Below, piece after piece: positions 24,621-32,339 of a stretch of DNA of 35,171 nucleotides; the stretch's first letter is position 1; each line of letters begins with the position of its first letter. Origin of the DNA: Flavobacterium sp. (GTDB lineage Bacteria; Bacteroidota; Bacteroidia; Flavobacteriales; Flavobacteriaceae); assembly GCF_030146175.1 (NCBI RefSeq), contig NZ_JASLCE010000025.1:1-35171 (forward strand), read 5' to 3'. The notes beneath the pieces were generated by a model that saw nothing but the letters and a program-made list of their open reading frames with translations, had not been told where the DNA came from and did not search any database. The translations under genes and the position numbers were made by a program.

Positions 24621-25574
24621 TTATAATAATTTCGCAACAATCATTTCTTCTGTAATTCCTTCCGCATCCGCTTTATAATTCTTAATGATACGGTGGCGTA
24701 AAATTCCGGTTGCCACTGCTTTTACATCTTCGATATCCGGAGAAAACTTTCCGTTTAAAGCTGCGTTAGTTTTAGCAGCCAAAATCAGGTTTTGCGAAGC
24801 ACGCGGTCCGGCTCCCCAATCCAGGTAATTTTTTACATAATCGGTTGCCAAAGCATTATCCGGACGTGTTTTACTGACTAAAGTAACGGCATATTCGATC
24901 ACGTTATCCGCTACCGGAATACGACGGATCAAATGTTGAAAATCGATAATTTCCTGAGCCGTAAACAACGGATTCACCTGAACATTTACATCCGAAGTAG
25001 TGCTTTTTACCACTTGTACCTCTTCTTCGAAAGTCGGATAATTTAATTTGATCGCAAACATAAAACGGTCCAACTGTGCTTCCGGTAACGGATAAGTACC
25101 TTCCTGTTCGATCGGGTTTTGGGTTGCCAATACAAAAAACGGCAAATCCAGTTTATAGTGATGTCCGGCAATGGTTACCGCCTTTTCCTGCATCGCTTCC
25201 AAAAGCGCCGCCTGGGTTTTTGGCGGTGTACGGTTGATCTCATCTGCCAGGATGATATTGGAAAAAACCGGTCCTTTAATAAACTTAAAAGTCCGCGATT
25301 CGTCCAGAATTTCACTTCCCAGAATATCAGACGGCATTAAATCGGGTGTAAACTGAATTCGTTTAAAATCCAATCCCAAAGCCTGTGAAATGGTGTTTAC
25401 CATTAATGTTTTGGCCAATCCCGGAACACCTACCAACAAGGCATGTCCTCCGGCAAAAATGCTCAATACAATCTGGTTCACCACTTCTTCCTGACCCACG
25501 ATAATTTTAGCGATTTCTTCTTTTAAGGCTTTTTGTTTCTGAACCAGGTTTTGAATTGCTGCAACGTCTGACAT
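24621..25574 (-). CDS. MoxR-family AAA+ ATPase
   Basis: Cytoplasmic AAA+ ATPase of the MoxR group, 317 aa. Walker A is GVPGLAKT (49-56), Walker B is IILADEINRTPPKTQAALLEAMQE (107-130; Asp111, Glu112), and sensor 1 is FFVLATQNPIEQEGTYPLPEAQLDRF (~146-171). MoxR proteins act as chaperones that activate metal- or VWA-domain proteins; the usual downstream DUF58/VWA genes are absent, with only a small membrane protein after it. A terminator upstream (25601-25640) separates it from the SurA-like operon, leaving only ~26 nt for a promoter, where I see no consensus; read-through is possible. Confidence 0.93.
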   Translation of the reverse strand: MSDVAAIQNLVQKQKALKEEIAKIIVGQEEVVNQIVLSIFAGGHALLVGVPGLAKTLMVNTISQALGLDFKRIQFTPDLMPSDILGSEILDESRTFKFIKGPVFSNIILADEINRTPPKTQAALLEAMQEKAVTIAGHHYKLDLPFFVLATQNPIEQEGTYPLPEAQLDRFMFAIKLNYPTFEEEVQVVKSTTSDVNVQVNPLFTAQEIIDFQHLIRRIPVADNVIEYAVTLVSKTRPDNALATDYVKNYLDWGAGPRASQNLILAAKTNAALNGKFSPDIEDVKAVATGILRHRIIKNYKADAEGITEEMIVAKLL

Positions 25575-25600
25575 AATATTTTATCCGTATATATTAAATT

Positions 25601-25640
25601 AAAAAAGAGTTAGCTTTAAATTCATAAAACTAACTCTTTT
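25601..25640 (-). terminator. Terminator of the SurA/PpiC operon
   Basis: An 11-bp stem (AAAAGAGTTAG at 25603-25613 with CTAACTCTTTT at 25630-25640) and a 16-nt loop end in a T run on the minus strand, 17 nt after the stop of the last chaperone gene. Confidence 0.75.
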
Positions 25641-25656
25641 AATTATTTTTTAAAAA

Positions 25657-27024
25657 TTATTTTTTCAACCAGTTATTCGTGAATTTACAGTCTCTGTAAT
25701 CTCCGTTGATTTTAATATAGGTTTCTTTAATTTTCTCTTCTGTCCATTTTGCAATGGCTTTAATTTGTTTTTCCTTTAAAGCCAATTCTTTAATTTTCAG
25801 ATAATCTTTAGCATAATCGGCAGTATGCTCATCATAACGATTCGTAACTGTCATTAATTTATAATGTTTGGTTCCTTTATCATCCGCATCAACCAATGGC
25901 AACGACACCGCTCCATCTTTTAAATCGGATACCTGACTGTAAAGTGCCGGATCCATTTTAGTCAATTCAAAACGGGTTTCCAATGTTCTTGGATTTACTA
26001 AAAGTCCGCCGCTGTTACGGGTTTCTTTTTCATCGGATGAAGCTCGCGCCGCATCGGCAAACGAAATCTCTCCACTTACAATTCGCTGACGGATTTTTTC
26101 GATTTTTTCCTTCGCTTCTTTCATCGCCTCATCCGATACTTTCGGGATGATCAAAATATGTCTTAAATCCAGTTCCTGACCACGGATTTTCTCCAAATAG
26201 ATAATATGGTAACCGTAGGTTGTTTCAAACGGTTCGGAGATTTCTCCTTCAGCCAACGTAAAGGCTACATCTTTAAATTCTTTTACGAAAGGCGTTTTTC
26301 GGGTAATTTTATAGAAACCTCCGGTTGGAACCGATGCTTTATCATCCGAAAACAATACCGCTTTACTATAAAAACTGGCTCCGTTATCCAATACGTCTTT
26401 TTTAATTTCCCGTAACTGATTCATCACCCTTTGTTTTTCAGCATCTGAAATTTTAGGATTCACAACAATCTGCGCTACTTCCATTTCGGCTCCGAAAACC
26501 GGTAATTCTTCTTTTGGAATTCCTTTAAAGAACGTACGAACCTCTTCCGGTGTGATCTCTACTTCATCCACAACCTTACGTTGCATCTGCGACGTTAGTT
26601 TGTTCATCTTTACGATGTCGAAAAAGTACGTTTTAAATTCTTCCAGATTCTTTTTGTTGTAGAACTTCACTACTTTATCAATCGATCCTACCTGCTCCAC
26701 CATCTGATCCAACTGCGAGTTCATAAAGTCGTGTACCTCCTGATCGGTCACTACAATACTATCCTGAACAGCCTGATGTGCGTATAATTTATCTTCCAGG
26801 AGTTTCCCGAACATTTCGCAACGCGTGATATTTTTAATGTCAATCCCTTGTGCCTGTAACTCGACAAATGTTTTGTCGATATCCGAATCCAATACAACAT
26901 ATTCCCCAACTACGGCTACCACTCCGTCAATCTTCTTTTTCGGGGTTTGCTGTGCCTGAGCTGTTCCGAAGAACGCCAGAGACAACCCGAAAATCAAAGC
27001 CGCCTTTTTATTTATAAACTTCAT
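25657..27024 (-). CDS. SurA-like periplasmic peptidylprolyl isomerase (two parvulin domains)
   Basis: Periplasmic chaperone and prolyl isomerase for outer-membrane proteins; 455 aa from the ATG at 27024 (MKFINKKAALIFGLS). Residues 1-24 are a signal peptide ending TAQAQ; a longer frame to 27066 would hide it. The SurA-N chaperone domain (~32-165) begins KKIDGVVAVVGEYVVLDSDID. Two parvulin domains follow: ~172-272, with EISEPFETTYGYHIIYLEK, and ~275-380, with LDLRHILIIPK and NSGGLLV. The start codon lies 16 nt inside the 3' end of the lipoprotein gene upstream, so translation is coupled. It is the last gene of a three-gene unit and resembles E. coli SurA in layout. Confidence 0.9.
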   Translation of the reverse strand: MKFINKKAALIFGLSLAFFGTAQAQQTPKKKIDGVVAVVGEYVVLDSDIDKTFVELQAQGIDIKNITRCEMFGKLLEDKLYAHQAVQDSIVVTDQEVHDFMNSQLDQMVEQVGSIDKVVKFYNKKNLEEFKTYFFDIVKMNKLTSQMQRKVVDEVEITPEEVRTFFKGIPKEELPVFGAEMEVAQIVVNPKISDAEKQRVMNQLREIKKDVLDNGASFYSKAVLFSDDKASVPTGGFYKITRKTPFVKEFKDVAFTLAEGEISEPFETTYGYHIIYLEKIRGQELDLRHILIIPKVSDEAMKEAKEKIEKIRQRIVSGEISFADAARASSDEKETRNSGGLLVNPRTLETRFELTKMDPALYSQVSDLKDGAVSLPLVDADDKGTKHYKLMTVTNRYDEHTADYAKDYLKIKELALKEKQIKAIAKWTEEKIKETYIKINGDYRDCKFTNNWLKK

Positions 27025-27859
27025 ATTTCTTATTTTTAATGGCATCATTAGTGATCTCTTTTTCAAATTTCTTAATGTATTCTAGTTTTCTGTTATTTAA
27101 TAATATTTGTTTTATTGTTGGGCTTATATATTCGAACGGCGCCGTTTGATTCCGATCTAAAACCTTATTCACTTTTACCAGATAGGCCGAAAGACTGTCC
27201 TGATATTCATAGGCAATCCCGTCGGTTATATAACGATTCCGATTTTCCGGGTTTACAAACGGCAGGTTACGATACACCTGATTCATATCGACCCAAACCG
27301 TGTCGTTAAAAGCATAACTCTTAAACTGTATGGTCATCCCCTCCAAGGCTTGTTTATCTTCTTTCCGGGAGGAATTGAACCGACTTCTGATGACTGCAAA
27401 TTTAGGATTATCTTTGGTCAGATTGATATATTTTAATCGGACTAATGTTCCTGTTGTCTTGAAATTCTCTTTGTTTGCCTGATAATAACGTAACAATTCG
27501 TCTTTTGTTATCGTCGTATCAATAGCCTGTTTTACGACCTGTTCAATATAGGCTCCCGCATACAGGTCGGTTGTATATTGCTTGATCAGTTCGTCAAAAG
27601 AAGCTTTGTCCTTATCACTAAGATTCACTTCCGCAGCGGCCATCAATAGTGTTCGCGTTGCCCATCTGTCGATATAATTTTTAACAATCATCAGGCTATC
27701 CGCTTTGGAAGTTCCCGCAGGAACCAATCCTTTGATCTCGTCTGCATACAGATAGGAATCGTTTACCCTCGCAATCGCTTTTGGCTTTTGCTTCGGTCGG
27801 ATATAGTCGCAGGACCAAACCGAAAACACTATTAAAAATAGTACGGCGGCTTTATTCAT
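27008..27859 (-). CDS. SurA-N-like lipoprotein without a parvulin domain
   Basis: 283-aa lipoprotein: residues 1-16 are hydrophobic and Cys17 in VWSCD is the lipid site, so it should be anchored in a membrane facing the periplasm. KAIARVNDSYLYADEIKGLVPAGTS (~27-51) matches the start of PpiC/SurA N-domains, and helices follow to ~150. The last ~130 residues replace the isomerase domain and lack the GGxLG or FGxH motifs, so prolyl isomerase activity is unlikely; a chaperone or docking role is the reasonable inference. It lies between two true PpiC-type genes: 4 nt after the first, and overlapping the second by 17 nt. Such a trio occurs in flavobacteria. Confidence 0.78.
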   Translation of the reverse strand: MNKAAVLFLIVFSVWSCDYIRPKQKPKAIARVNDSYLYADEIKGLVPAGTSKADSLMIVKNYIDRWATRTLLMAAAEVNLSDKDKASFDELIKQYTTDLYAGAYIEQVVKQAIDTTITKDELLRYYQANKENFKTTGTLVRLKYINLTKDNPKFAVIRSRFNSSRKEDKQALEGMTIQFKSYAFNDTVWVDMNQVYRNLPFVNPENRNRYITDGIAYEYQDSLSAYLVKVNKVLDRNQTAPFEYISPTIKQILLNNRKLEYIKKFEKEITNDAIKNKKYEVYK

Positions 27860-27863
27860 CTAT

Positions 27864-29831
27864 TTATTGCTGCAATTCCTGTTTTACCTCGCTAAATACA
27901 CCTTTATCAATATTGATGGTAAACTCTTTTTTCAGTTCGTCCACCCATTTGCTTTCCAGGTATTGCTGGTAATCGTTAATTACTTTTCCTTTGGTTTCCT
28001 CAAATGTCTTAGGTCCTTTTGGCATTTTTTTAAGCACGTCGATTACGAAATAGTAATTTCCGTCTTTGATCACATCCGAAACACCTACATTAAGTTTTGA
28101 ATATTTAGGTAAAGCCTCGCTTCCTTCTTCGAAAACGCCGGTTTTTACCATAATAGACACTTTATTGTCTTTATTAAGCTGCTCTTTTATAAAATCGATT
28201 GATTTTTTCTTTTTCAGGAATTTTAAGGTTTGCTGGATGGCATCCTGTTGTGTCGAAGAGAACACATTGGCCTCTACTCGCGGATGCCATTGGTAATTGG
28301 CAATGTTTTTCTCGTAGAATGCTCTTAATCCTAAGGTATCGGTTTTTGCTTTGTTCCAGATTTCTTTTTCCATCAAATCAAACAATAGCAATCCGTCGCG
28401 GTATTCGTCCATTACATTGGCAAATTCCGGATTTTCTTTTTCCAGATTGTCGTTGTAATAGCTCATTAACTGGTTGTTGATAAATTTACCATACAATTGG
28501 TCAACTACTTTCCCGATCGGGCGGATACCCCATTTTGTTTTTTGTTGTGTATTGACAAAATCTAAAAAGTCAAGCGCACTTACTTTTTTATCTTTATTGA
28601 TCACCAAAAGACTACCTTCCAATTCCGGAGTGGAAGCCGGTACTTCCCAGGCTTCTTCATAGAATTTGTCGGTTACTAATTTGGCTGCTTTTGCATATAG
28701 TTTTGGATTTTTCTCTACGCTGTATTTTTTGGCCAGTTTTTCGTTTAACGACGCATCGATCAGTTTGGAACGATCGTCTTTACGCACTCTGGATTCCATT
28801 TCCGTTTGTACATCGGCAAAACTGCGCACCGGGTATTTTTCGATCAGTTTGATAATATGCCATCCGAACTGACTTTGGAATGGTTCGGAGATATCGCCTG
28901 CATTTTTAAGTGAAAAAGCAACGTCTTCAAATTTTTCAGAACTCAACTCTCCCGATCCGAAACGCTGTAAATGTCCGCCTTTTCCGGCAGAAGAACGATC
29001 CTGAGAAAATTGTTGCGCCAGACTTTCGAAGTTTTCGCCCTGTTTGATTTTTTTATAGATGTCTTCGATATTGTTTTTAACCGATTCTCCTTCAACCGGA
29101 TTCTCGGCTTTCATCAGCATAATATGTGCTACGGAAACCTGTCCTCTGTTATCGCGGATATCGTTTACTTTAATCAGGTGATAACCGAATCGGGTGCGAA
29201 CCGGTAGGGACACTTCTCCTTTTTTGGTTTTATAGGCTGCCGTTTCAAACGGATACACCATTCTGAAAACCGAAAAATAACCTAAATCACCTTTGTTATC
29301 TTTTGCAGACGGATCCTGCGAAAAACGAGCGGCCAAATCGTCAAAATTTTCACCTGCCACTGCTTTTTTGCGGATATCCATAGCCTGGTGATATGCTTTT
29401 AGCGTATCGGCCGGCGAAGCATTTTCATCGACCGTAATCAATATATGAGAAGCTTTGATTTCTTTTAAGGAACGTTGATAGGCTTCATCAACAAGCTCTT
29501 TGGTTACTTTCGTATCGGTCATGTAATTTCGCGACAACTGAGTACGATACGATTTTAACTCGGCTAAATAATTGGCCTCTTTTTGCAATCCCAGTTTGTT
29601 CGCTTTCTGAATTTTCAGTTTATAACCCAAAAACAAATCCAGGTACTGATCCAGGTTTTTTTGCGATTCGTCTTTTACCAGATCCAGGTTTTTCTTGTAT
29701 ACCCGACTAAATTCGTCGGTATAATAAGGATGATTGTCAATATTGAAAAGTACTTTTTTCGTTTTATCCTGTGCATACGACATAGCAGTCGCTGCTACAC
29801 AAAGACCTAACAGAACATGTTTTAACCCCAT
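27864..29831 (-). CDS. PpiC/SurA-type periplasmic peptidylprolyl isomerase, large form
   Basis: 655 aa from the ATG at 29831 (MGLKHVLLGLCVAATAMSYAQ), giving a clean signal peptide; a longer frame up to 29879 has no support. After an N-terminal helical chaperone region (~25-120), two parvulin domains are seen: ~124-222 (IKASHILITV, GDLGYFSVFRMVYPFE, TRFGYHLIKV) and ~232-335 (VSVAHIMLM, GGHLQRFGSGELSSEKFE, QFGWHIIKL). The C-terminal ~320 residues form another mostly helical region, partly like a third degenerate PpiC unit. Family members assist folding of envelope and outer-membrane proteins. First gene of the chaperone operon, with a full -33/-7 promoter ~90 nt upstream. Confidence 0.9.
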   Translation of the reverse strand: MGLKHVLLGLCVAATAMSYAQDKTKKVLFNIDNHPYYTDEFSRVYKKNLDLVKDESQKNLDQYLDLFLGYKLKIQKANKLGLQKEANYLAELKSYRTQLSRNYMTDTKVTKELVDEAYQRSLKEIKASHILITVDENASPADTLKAYHQAMDIRKKAVAGENFDDLAARFSQDPSAKDNKGDLGYFSVFRMVYPFETAAYKTKKGEVSLPVRTRFGYHLIKVNDIRDNRGQVSVAHIMLMKAENPVEGESVKNNIEDIYKKIKQGENFESLAQQFSQDRSSAGKGGHLQRFGSGELSSEKFEDVAFSLKNAGDISEPFQSQFGWHIIKLIEKYPVRSFADVQTEMESRVRKDDRSKLIDASLNEKLAKKYSVEKNPKLYAKAAKLVTDKFYEEAWEVPASTPELEGSLLVINKDKKVSALDFLDFVNTQQKTKWGIRPIGKVVDQLYGKFINNQLMSYYNDNLEKENPEFANVMDEYRDGLLLFDLMEKEIWNKAKTDTLGLRAFYEKNIANYQWHPRVEANVFSSTQQDAIQQTLKFLKKKKSIDFIKEQLNKDNKVSIMVKTGVFEEGSEALPKYSKLNVGVSDVIKDGNYYFVIDVLKKMPKGPKTFEETKGKVINDYQQYLESKWVDELKKEFTINIDKGVFSEVKQELQQ

Positions 29832-29921
29832 TCTTTCAAAATATTTTAAATAATTTATAGTCTCGAAAAAAATCGACAACCGCTTTTGTGATTGCCCTTA
29901 TACTAGTTGATTAGCAATCAA

Positions 29922-29951
29922 CAAAAATAACAATTCAATTACATTATACAA
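29922..29951 (-). promoter_or_regulatory. Promoter of the SurA/PpiC operon (TTG-N19-TATTTTTG)
   Basis: On the minus strand TTG (29951-29949) and TATTTTTG (29929-29922) are 19 nt apart, the same spacing as in the ribD promoter. Transcription would begin ~84 nt before the ATG at 29831. Confidence 0.65.
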
Positions 29952-30046
29952 CTATGCGTTTTACTATTAACAAAAAATTATCGCGCCCGTCGGCACGGTA
30001 AGCTTCTTATTTTTAAACCGATTAAAAAGTTCTCATAAATTATAGC

Positions 30047-30054
30047 TACTTTTG
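30047..30054 (+). promoter_or_regulatory. -7 element TACTTTTG for prfC
   Basis: Exact TAnnTTTG match 22 nt before the prfC ATG. No TTG at the consensus distance upstream. Confidence 0.55.
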
Positions 30055-30076
30055 CAGTCCTTAATTTTTGTTAAAA

Positions 30077-31666
30077 ATGAGCTTTCAAAAAGAAATTCAA
30101 CGCAGAAGAACCTTTGGTATTATCTCTCACCCGGATGCCGGAAAAACCACATTAACGGAAAAACTGTTACTATTTGGTGGTGCTATCCAGGAAGCGGGTG
30201 CCGTAAAAAGCAATAAAATCAAAAAAGGAGCAACTTCGGATTTTATGGAAATTGAGCGTCAGAGAGGAATCTCGGTTGCGACTTCCGTTTTGGCATTCAA
30301 TTATAAAGACAAAAAAATCAATATCCTGGACACGCCAGGTCACAAAGATTTCGCAGAAGATACCTTTCGTACTTTAACTGCAGTTGATAGTGTGATCGTG
30401 GTTGTGGACGTCGCCAAAGGGGTTGAGGAACAAACCGAAAAACTCGTGGAAGTATGCCGTATGCGTAATATCCCGATGATCGTTTTTATCAATAAATTAG
30501 ACCGTGAAGGTAAGGACGCTTTTGACCTGATGGACGAAGTGGAAAAAAAGCTGGGTTTAAAAGTAACACCGCTTAGTTTCCCTATCGGTATGGGATACGA
30601 TTTCAAAGGAATTTACAATATCTGGGAAAAGAACATCAATCTTTTTGAAGGTGACAGCCGTAAAAATATAGAAGAAACCATCGCTTTTTCGGATATCAAT
30701 AGTCCGGAACTGGAAAAAATAATTGGCGAAAAACCAGCTGCCAAATTACGAGAGGAGTTGGAGCTTATCGACGAAGTATATCCGCCGTTTGATCGCGATG
30801 CCTATCTTGAAGGAAACCTGCAACCGGTATTTTTCGGTTCGGCTTTAAACAATTTCGGGGTTCGTGAAATGTTGGATTGTTTTATCGAGATTGCGCCATC
30901 GCCAAGACCAAAAGATTCGGATACGCGTAATGTAAAACCGGACGAGAACAAATTTTCCGGATTTGTGTTTAAAATTCACGCCAATATGGACCCGAAACAC
31001 CGCGACCGACTGGCATTTATCAAAATCGTATCGGGTGTATTCGAACGAAACAAACCGTATTTACACGTGCGTTTGGGTAAAAACCTGAAATTCTCAAGTC
31101 CAAATGCCTTTTTTGCGGAAAAGAAAGAGATTGTCGACATTTCGTATCCGGGTGATATTGTAGGATTACACGATACCGGAAACTTTAAAATCGGCGATAC
31201 TCTAACCGAAGGAGAATTAATGAACTTTAAAGGAATTCCGAGCTTCTCGCCGGAGCATTTCCGATATATCAATAATGCCGATCCTATGAAAGCCAAACAG
31301 CTTGAAAAAGGAATTGATCAGCTTATGGACGAAGGTGTAGCACAGTTGTTTACACTGGAAATGAACAACCGTAAAGTGATCGGAACCGTAGGAGCACTTC
31401 AGTATGAAGTAATCCAATACCGACTGGAACACGAATATGGCGCTAAATGTTCGTATGAAAACTTCCCGGCATTTAAAGCCTGTTGGGTACGTCCGGAAGA
31501 CACTAAAAACGAAGAATTTGCGGAGTTTAAACGAATCAAACAAAAATTCCTGGCAAAAGACAAATACGGGCAACTGGTATTCCTGGCCGATTCTGATTTT
31601 TCAATCCAGATGACACAGAGTAAATACCCTACTGTAAAACTTCATTTTACCTCAGAATTAAACTAA
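30077..31666 (+). CDS. prfC: Peptide chain release factor 3
   Basis: Translational GTPase that recycles RF1/RF2 from the ribosome; 529 aa from ATG 30077 (MSFQKEIQRRRTFGIISHPD). A TTG at 30068 would add three residues and is less likely. G1 is SHPDAGKTT (17-25), the switch region follows with ERQRGISVATS, G3 is DTPGH (85-89) and G4 is NKLD (139-142). FIKIVSGVFERNKPY and LGKNLKFSSPNAFFA mark domain II, and the C-terminal RF3 domain has VGALQYEVIQYRLEHEYG. Length and motifs distinguish it from EF-G and LepA. Monocistronic, with a -7 box and a terminator. Confidence 0.96.
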   Translation: MSFQKEIQRRRTFGIISHPDAGKTTLTEKLLLFGGAIQEAGAVKSNKIKKGATSDFMEIERQRGISVATSVLAFNYKDKKINILDTPGHKDFAEDTFRTLTAVDSVIVVVDVAKGVEEQTEKLVEVCRMRNIPMIVFINKLDREGKDAFDLMDEVEKKLGLKVTPLSFPIGMGYDFKGIYNIWEKNINLFEGDSRKNIEETIAFSDINSPELEKIIGEKPAAKLREELELIDEVYPPFDRDAYLEGNLQPVFFGSALNNFGVREMLDCFIEIAPSPRPKDSDTRNVKPDENKFSGFVFKIHANMDPKHRDRLAFIKIVSGVFERNKPYLHVRLGKNLKFSSPNAFFAEKKEIVDISYPGDIVGLHDTGNFKIGDTLTEGELMNFKGIPSFSPEHFRYINNADPMKAKQLEKGIDQLMDEGVAQLFTLEMNNRKVIGTVGALQYEVIQYRLEHEYGAKCSYENFPAFKACWVRPEDTKNEEFAEFKRIKQKFLAKDKYGQLVFLADSDFSIQMTQSKYPTVKLHFTSELN

Positions 31667-31686
31667 AAAAGACAATTATACAGAGC

Positions 31687-31719
31687 AAAAAAGCGTAAAC
31701 CAAAAGTTTACGCTTTTTT
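31687..31719 (+). terminator. Terminator after prfC
   Basis: A 14-bp stem (31687-31700 with 31706-31719; core GCGTAAAC/GTTTACGC) and a 5-nt loop, ending in T6, 20 nt after the stop. Confidence 0.9.
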
Positions 31720-31802
31720 ATTTTACAAGACACTTAATTTAATAGTAGATTTTAACATATTGTCGGTATTTTTTCTATTTTTATGCTCCCTAATTAAGTT
31801 TT

Positions 31803-32024
31803 ATGAACGCACTGCTACAGAAAAAATGGATGATTATCTTTTTGCTATTTTCTTATATTTCGTTATTCGCGGAAGCATTATCGCCCAATGACCCACCGGG
31901 CGATGAGGATCCAGATCCAACTAAAGTCCCTATCGATCAGTACACACTACTATTGATTATTGTGGCCATCACACTAGCTTTCTTCCTGATCCGAAAACAA
32001 TACAGAAAAACAAATAACGCATAA
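31803..32024 (+). CDS. Small tripartite-tail envelope protein, copy A (73 aa)
   Basis: A signal peptide (~1-23, ending SLFA) is followed by an acidic Pro/Gly/Asp linker (SPNDPPGDEDPDPT, 27-40). Then come PID at 43-45, one hydrophobic segment (~48-63) and a basic end RKQYRK (64-69). The mature part is thus only a short linker plus a tail of the form short motif, membrane helix, positive charges. Exosortase-type sorting signals have this form; I recall PID-type tails being described in Flavobacteriia but cannot confirm the family name. The gene at 32056-32280 on the other strand has the same architecture and is a likely paralogue. No enzyme motif. No exact -7 match upstream (TATTTTTA at 31776-31783 misses one base). 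Confidence 0.72.
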   Translation: MNALLQKKWMIIFLLFSYISLFAEALSPNDPPGDEDPDPTKVPIDQYTLLLIIVAITLAFFLIRKQYRKTNNA

Positions 32025-32050
32025 AAAAAGCCCGGTTAAACCGGGCTTTC
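32024..32050. terminator. Bidirectional terminator between the two small genes
   Basis: The stem AAAGCCCGGTT (32027-32037) pairs with AACCGGGCTTT (32039-32049), with A and T runs on both sides, in the 31-bp gap between two converging stop codons. Confidence 0.88.
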
Positions 32051-32055
32051 TATTT

Positions 32056-32280
32056 TTAGTTACGAAGCGCTGCTCTTCTTTTATTGATCACAAAGAACGC
32101 AAAAGCTATCGCGATAAATGCCATCCATAACAAATAACCATTAATCGGTGTTCCCGGAACATCCAATGGATTATCATCTCCAGGATCTCCAAAATCTCCA
32201 GGATCCTCCTCTGCAAATGCTACAACATTAGCCAATAATGTAAAAATAAAAATGTAGCTGTATACTCCTATCTTCTTCAT
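32056..32280 (-). CDS. Small tripartite-tail envelope protein, copy B (74 aa)
   Basis: The layout is that of the gene at 31803-32024: signal peptide ~1-23 (ending VVAFA), linker EEDPGDFGDPGDDNPLDVPG (24-43), then PIN at 45-47, a hydrophobic segment (~50-65) and a basic end (NKRRAALR, 66-73). Both proteins share the PGD/DP linker, the P-I-(D/N)-x-Y-type motif and an AFF(L/V)I segment before the charges. It lies 59 nt after the T9SS surface gene on the same strand, with an imperfect hairpin between. The function is unknown; the tail suggests membrane retention or processing. Confidence 0.72.
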   Translation of the reverse strand: MKKIGVYSYIFIFTLLANVVAFAEEDPGDFGDPGDDNPLDVPGTPINGYLLWMAFIAIAFAFFVINKRRAALRN

Positions 32281-32293
32281 AATATATGGGATT

Positions 32294-32330
32294 AAACCGG
32301 GTAGAACAAACTCTTTATCCTACCCGATTT
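32294..32330 (-). terminator. Imperfect hairpin after the T9SS gene at 32340
   Basis: An 11-bp stem with one mismatch (32294-32304 with 32320-32330, core CGGGTAG/CTACCCG) lies between the T9SS gene and the small gene. The following T run on the minus strand is only three bases, so it may be a weak terminator or attenuator. Confidence 0.4.
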
Positions 32331-32339
32331 GTATTTTAT

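Noticed and set aside
31776..31783. TATTTTTA as the -7 box of the small gene at 31803
   Set aside because: It lacks the final G, and the TTG upstream is only 13 nt away.
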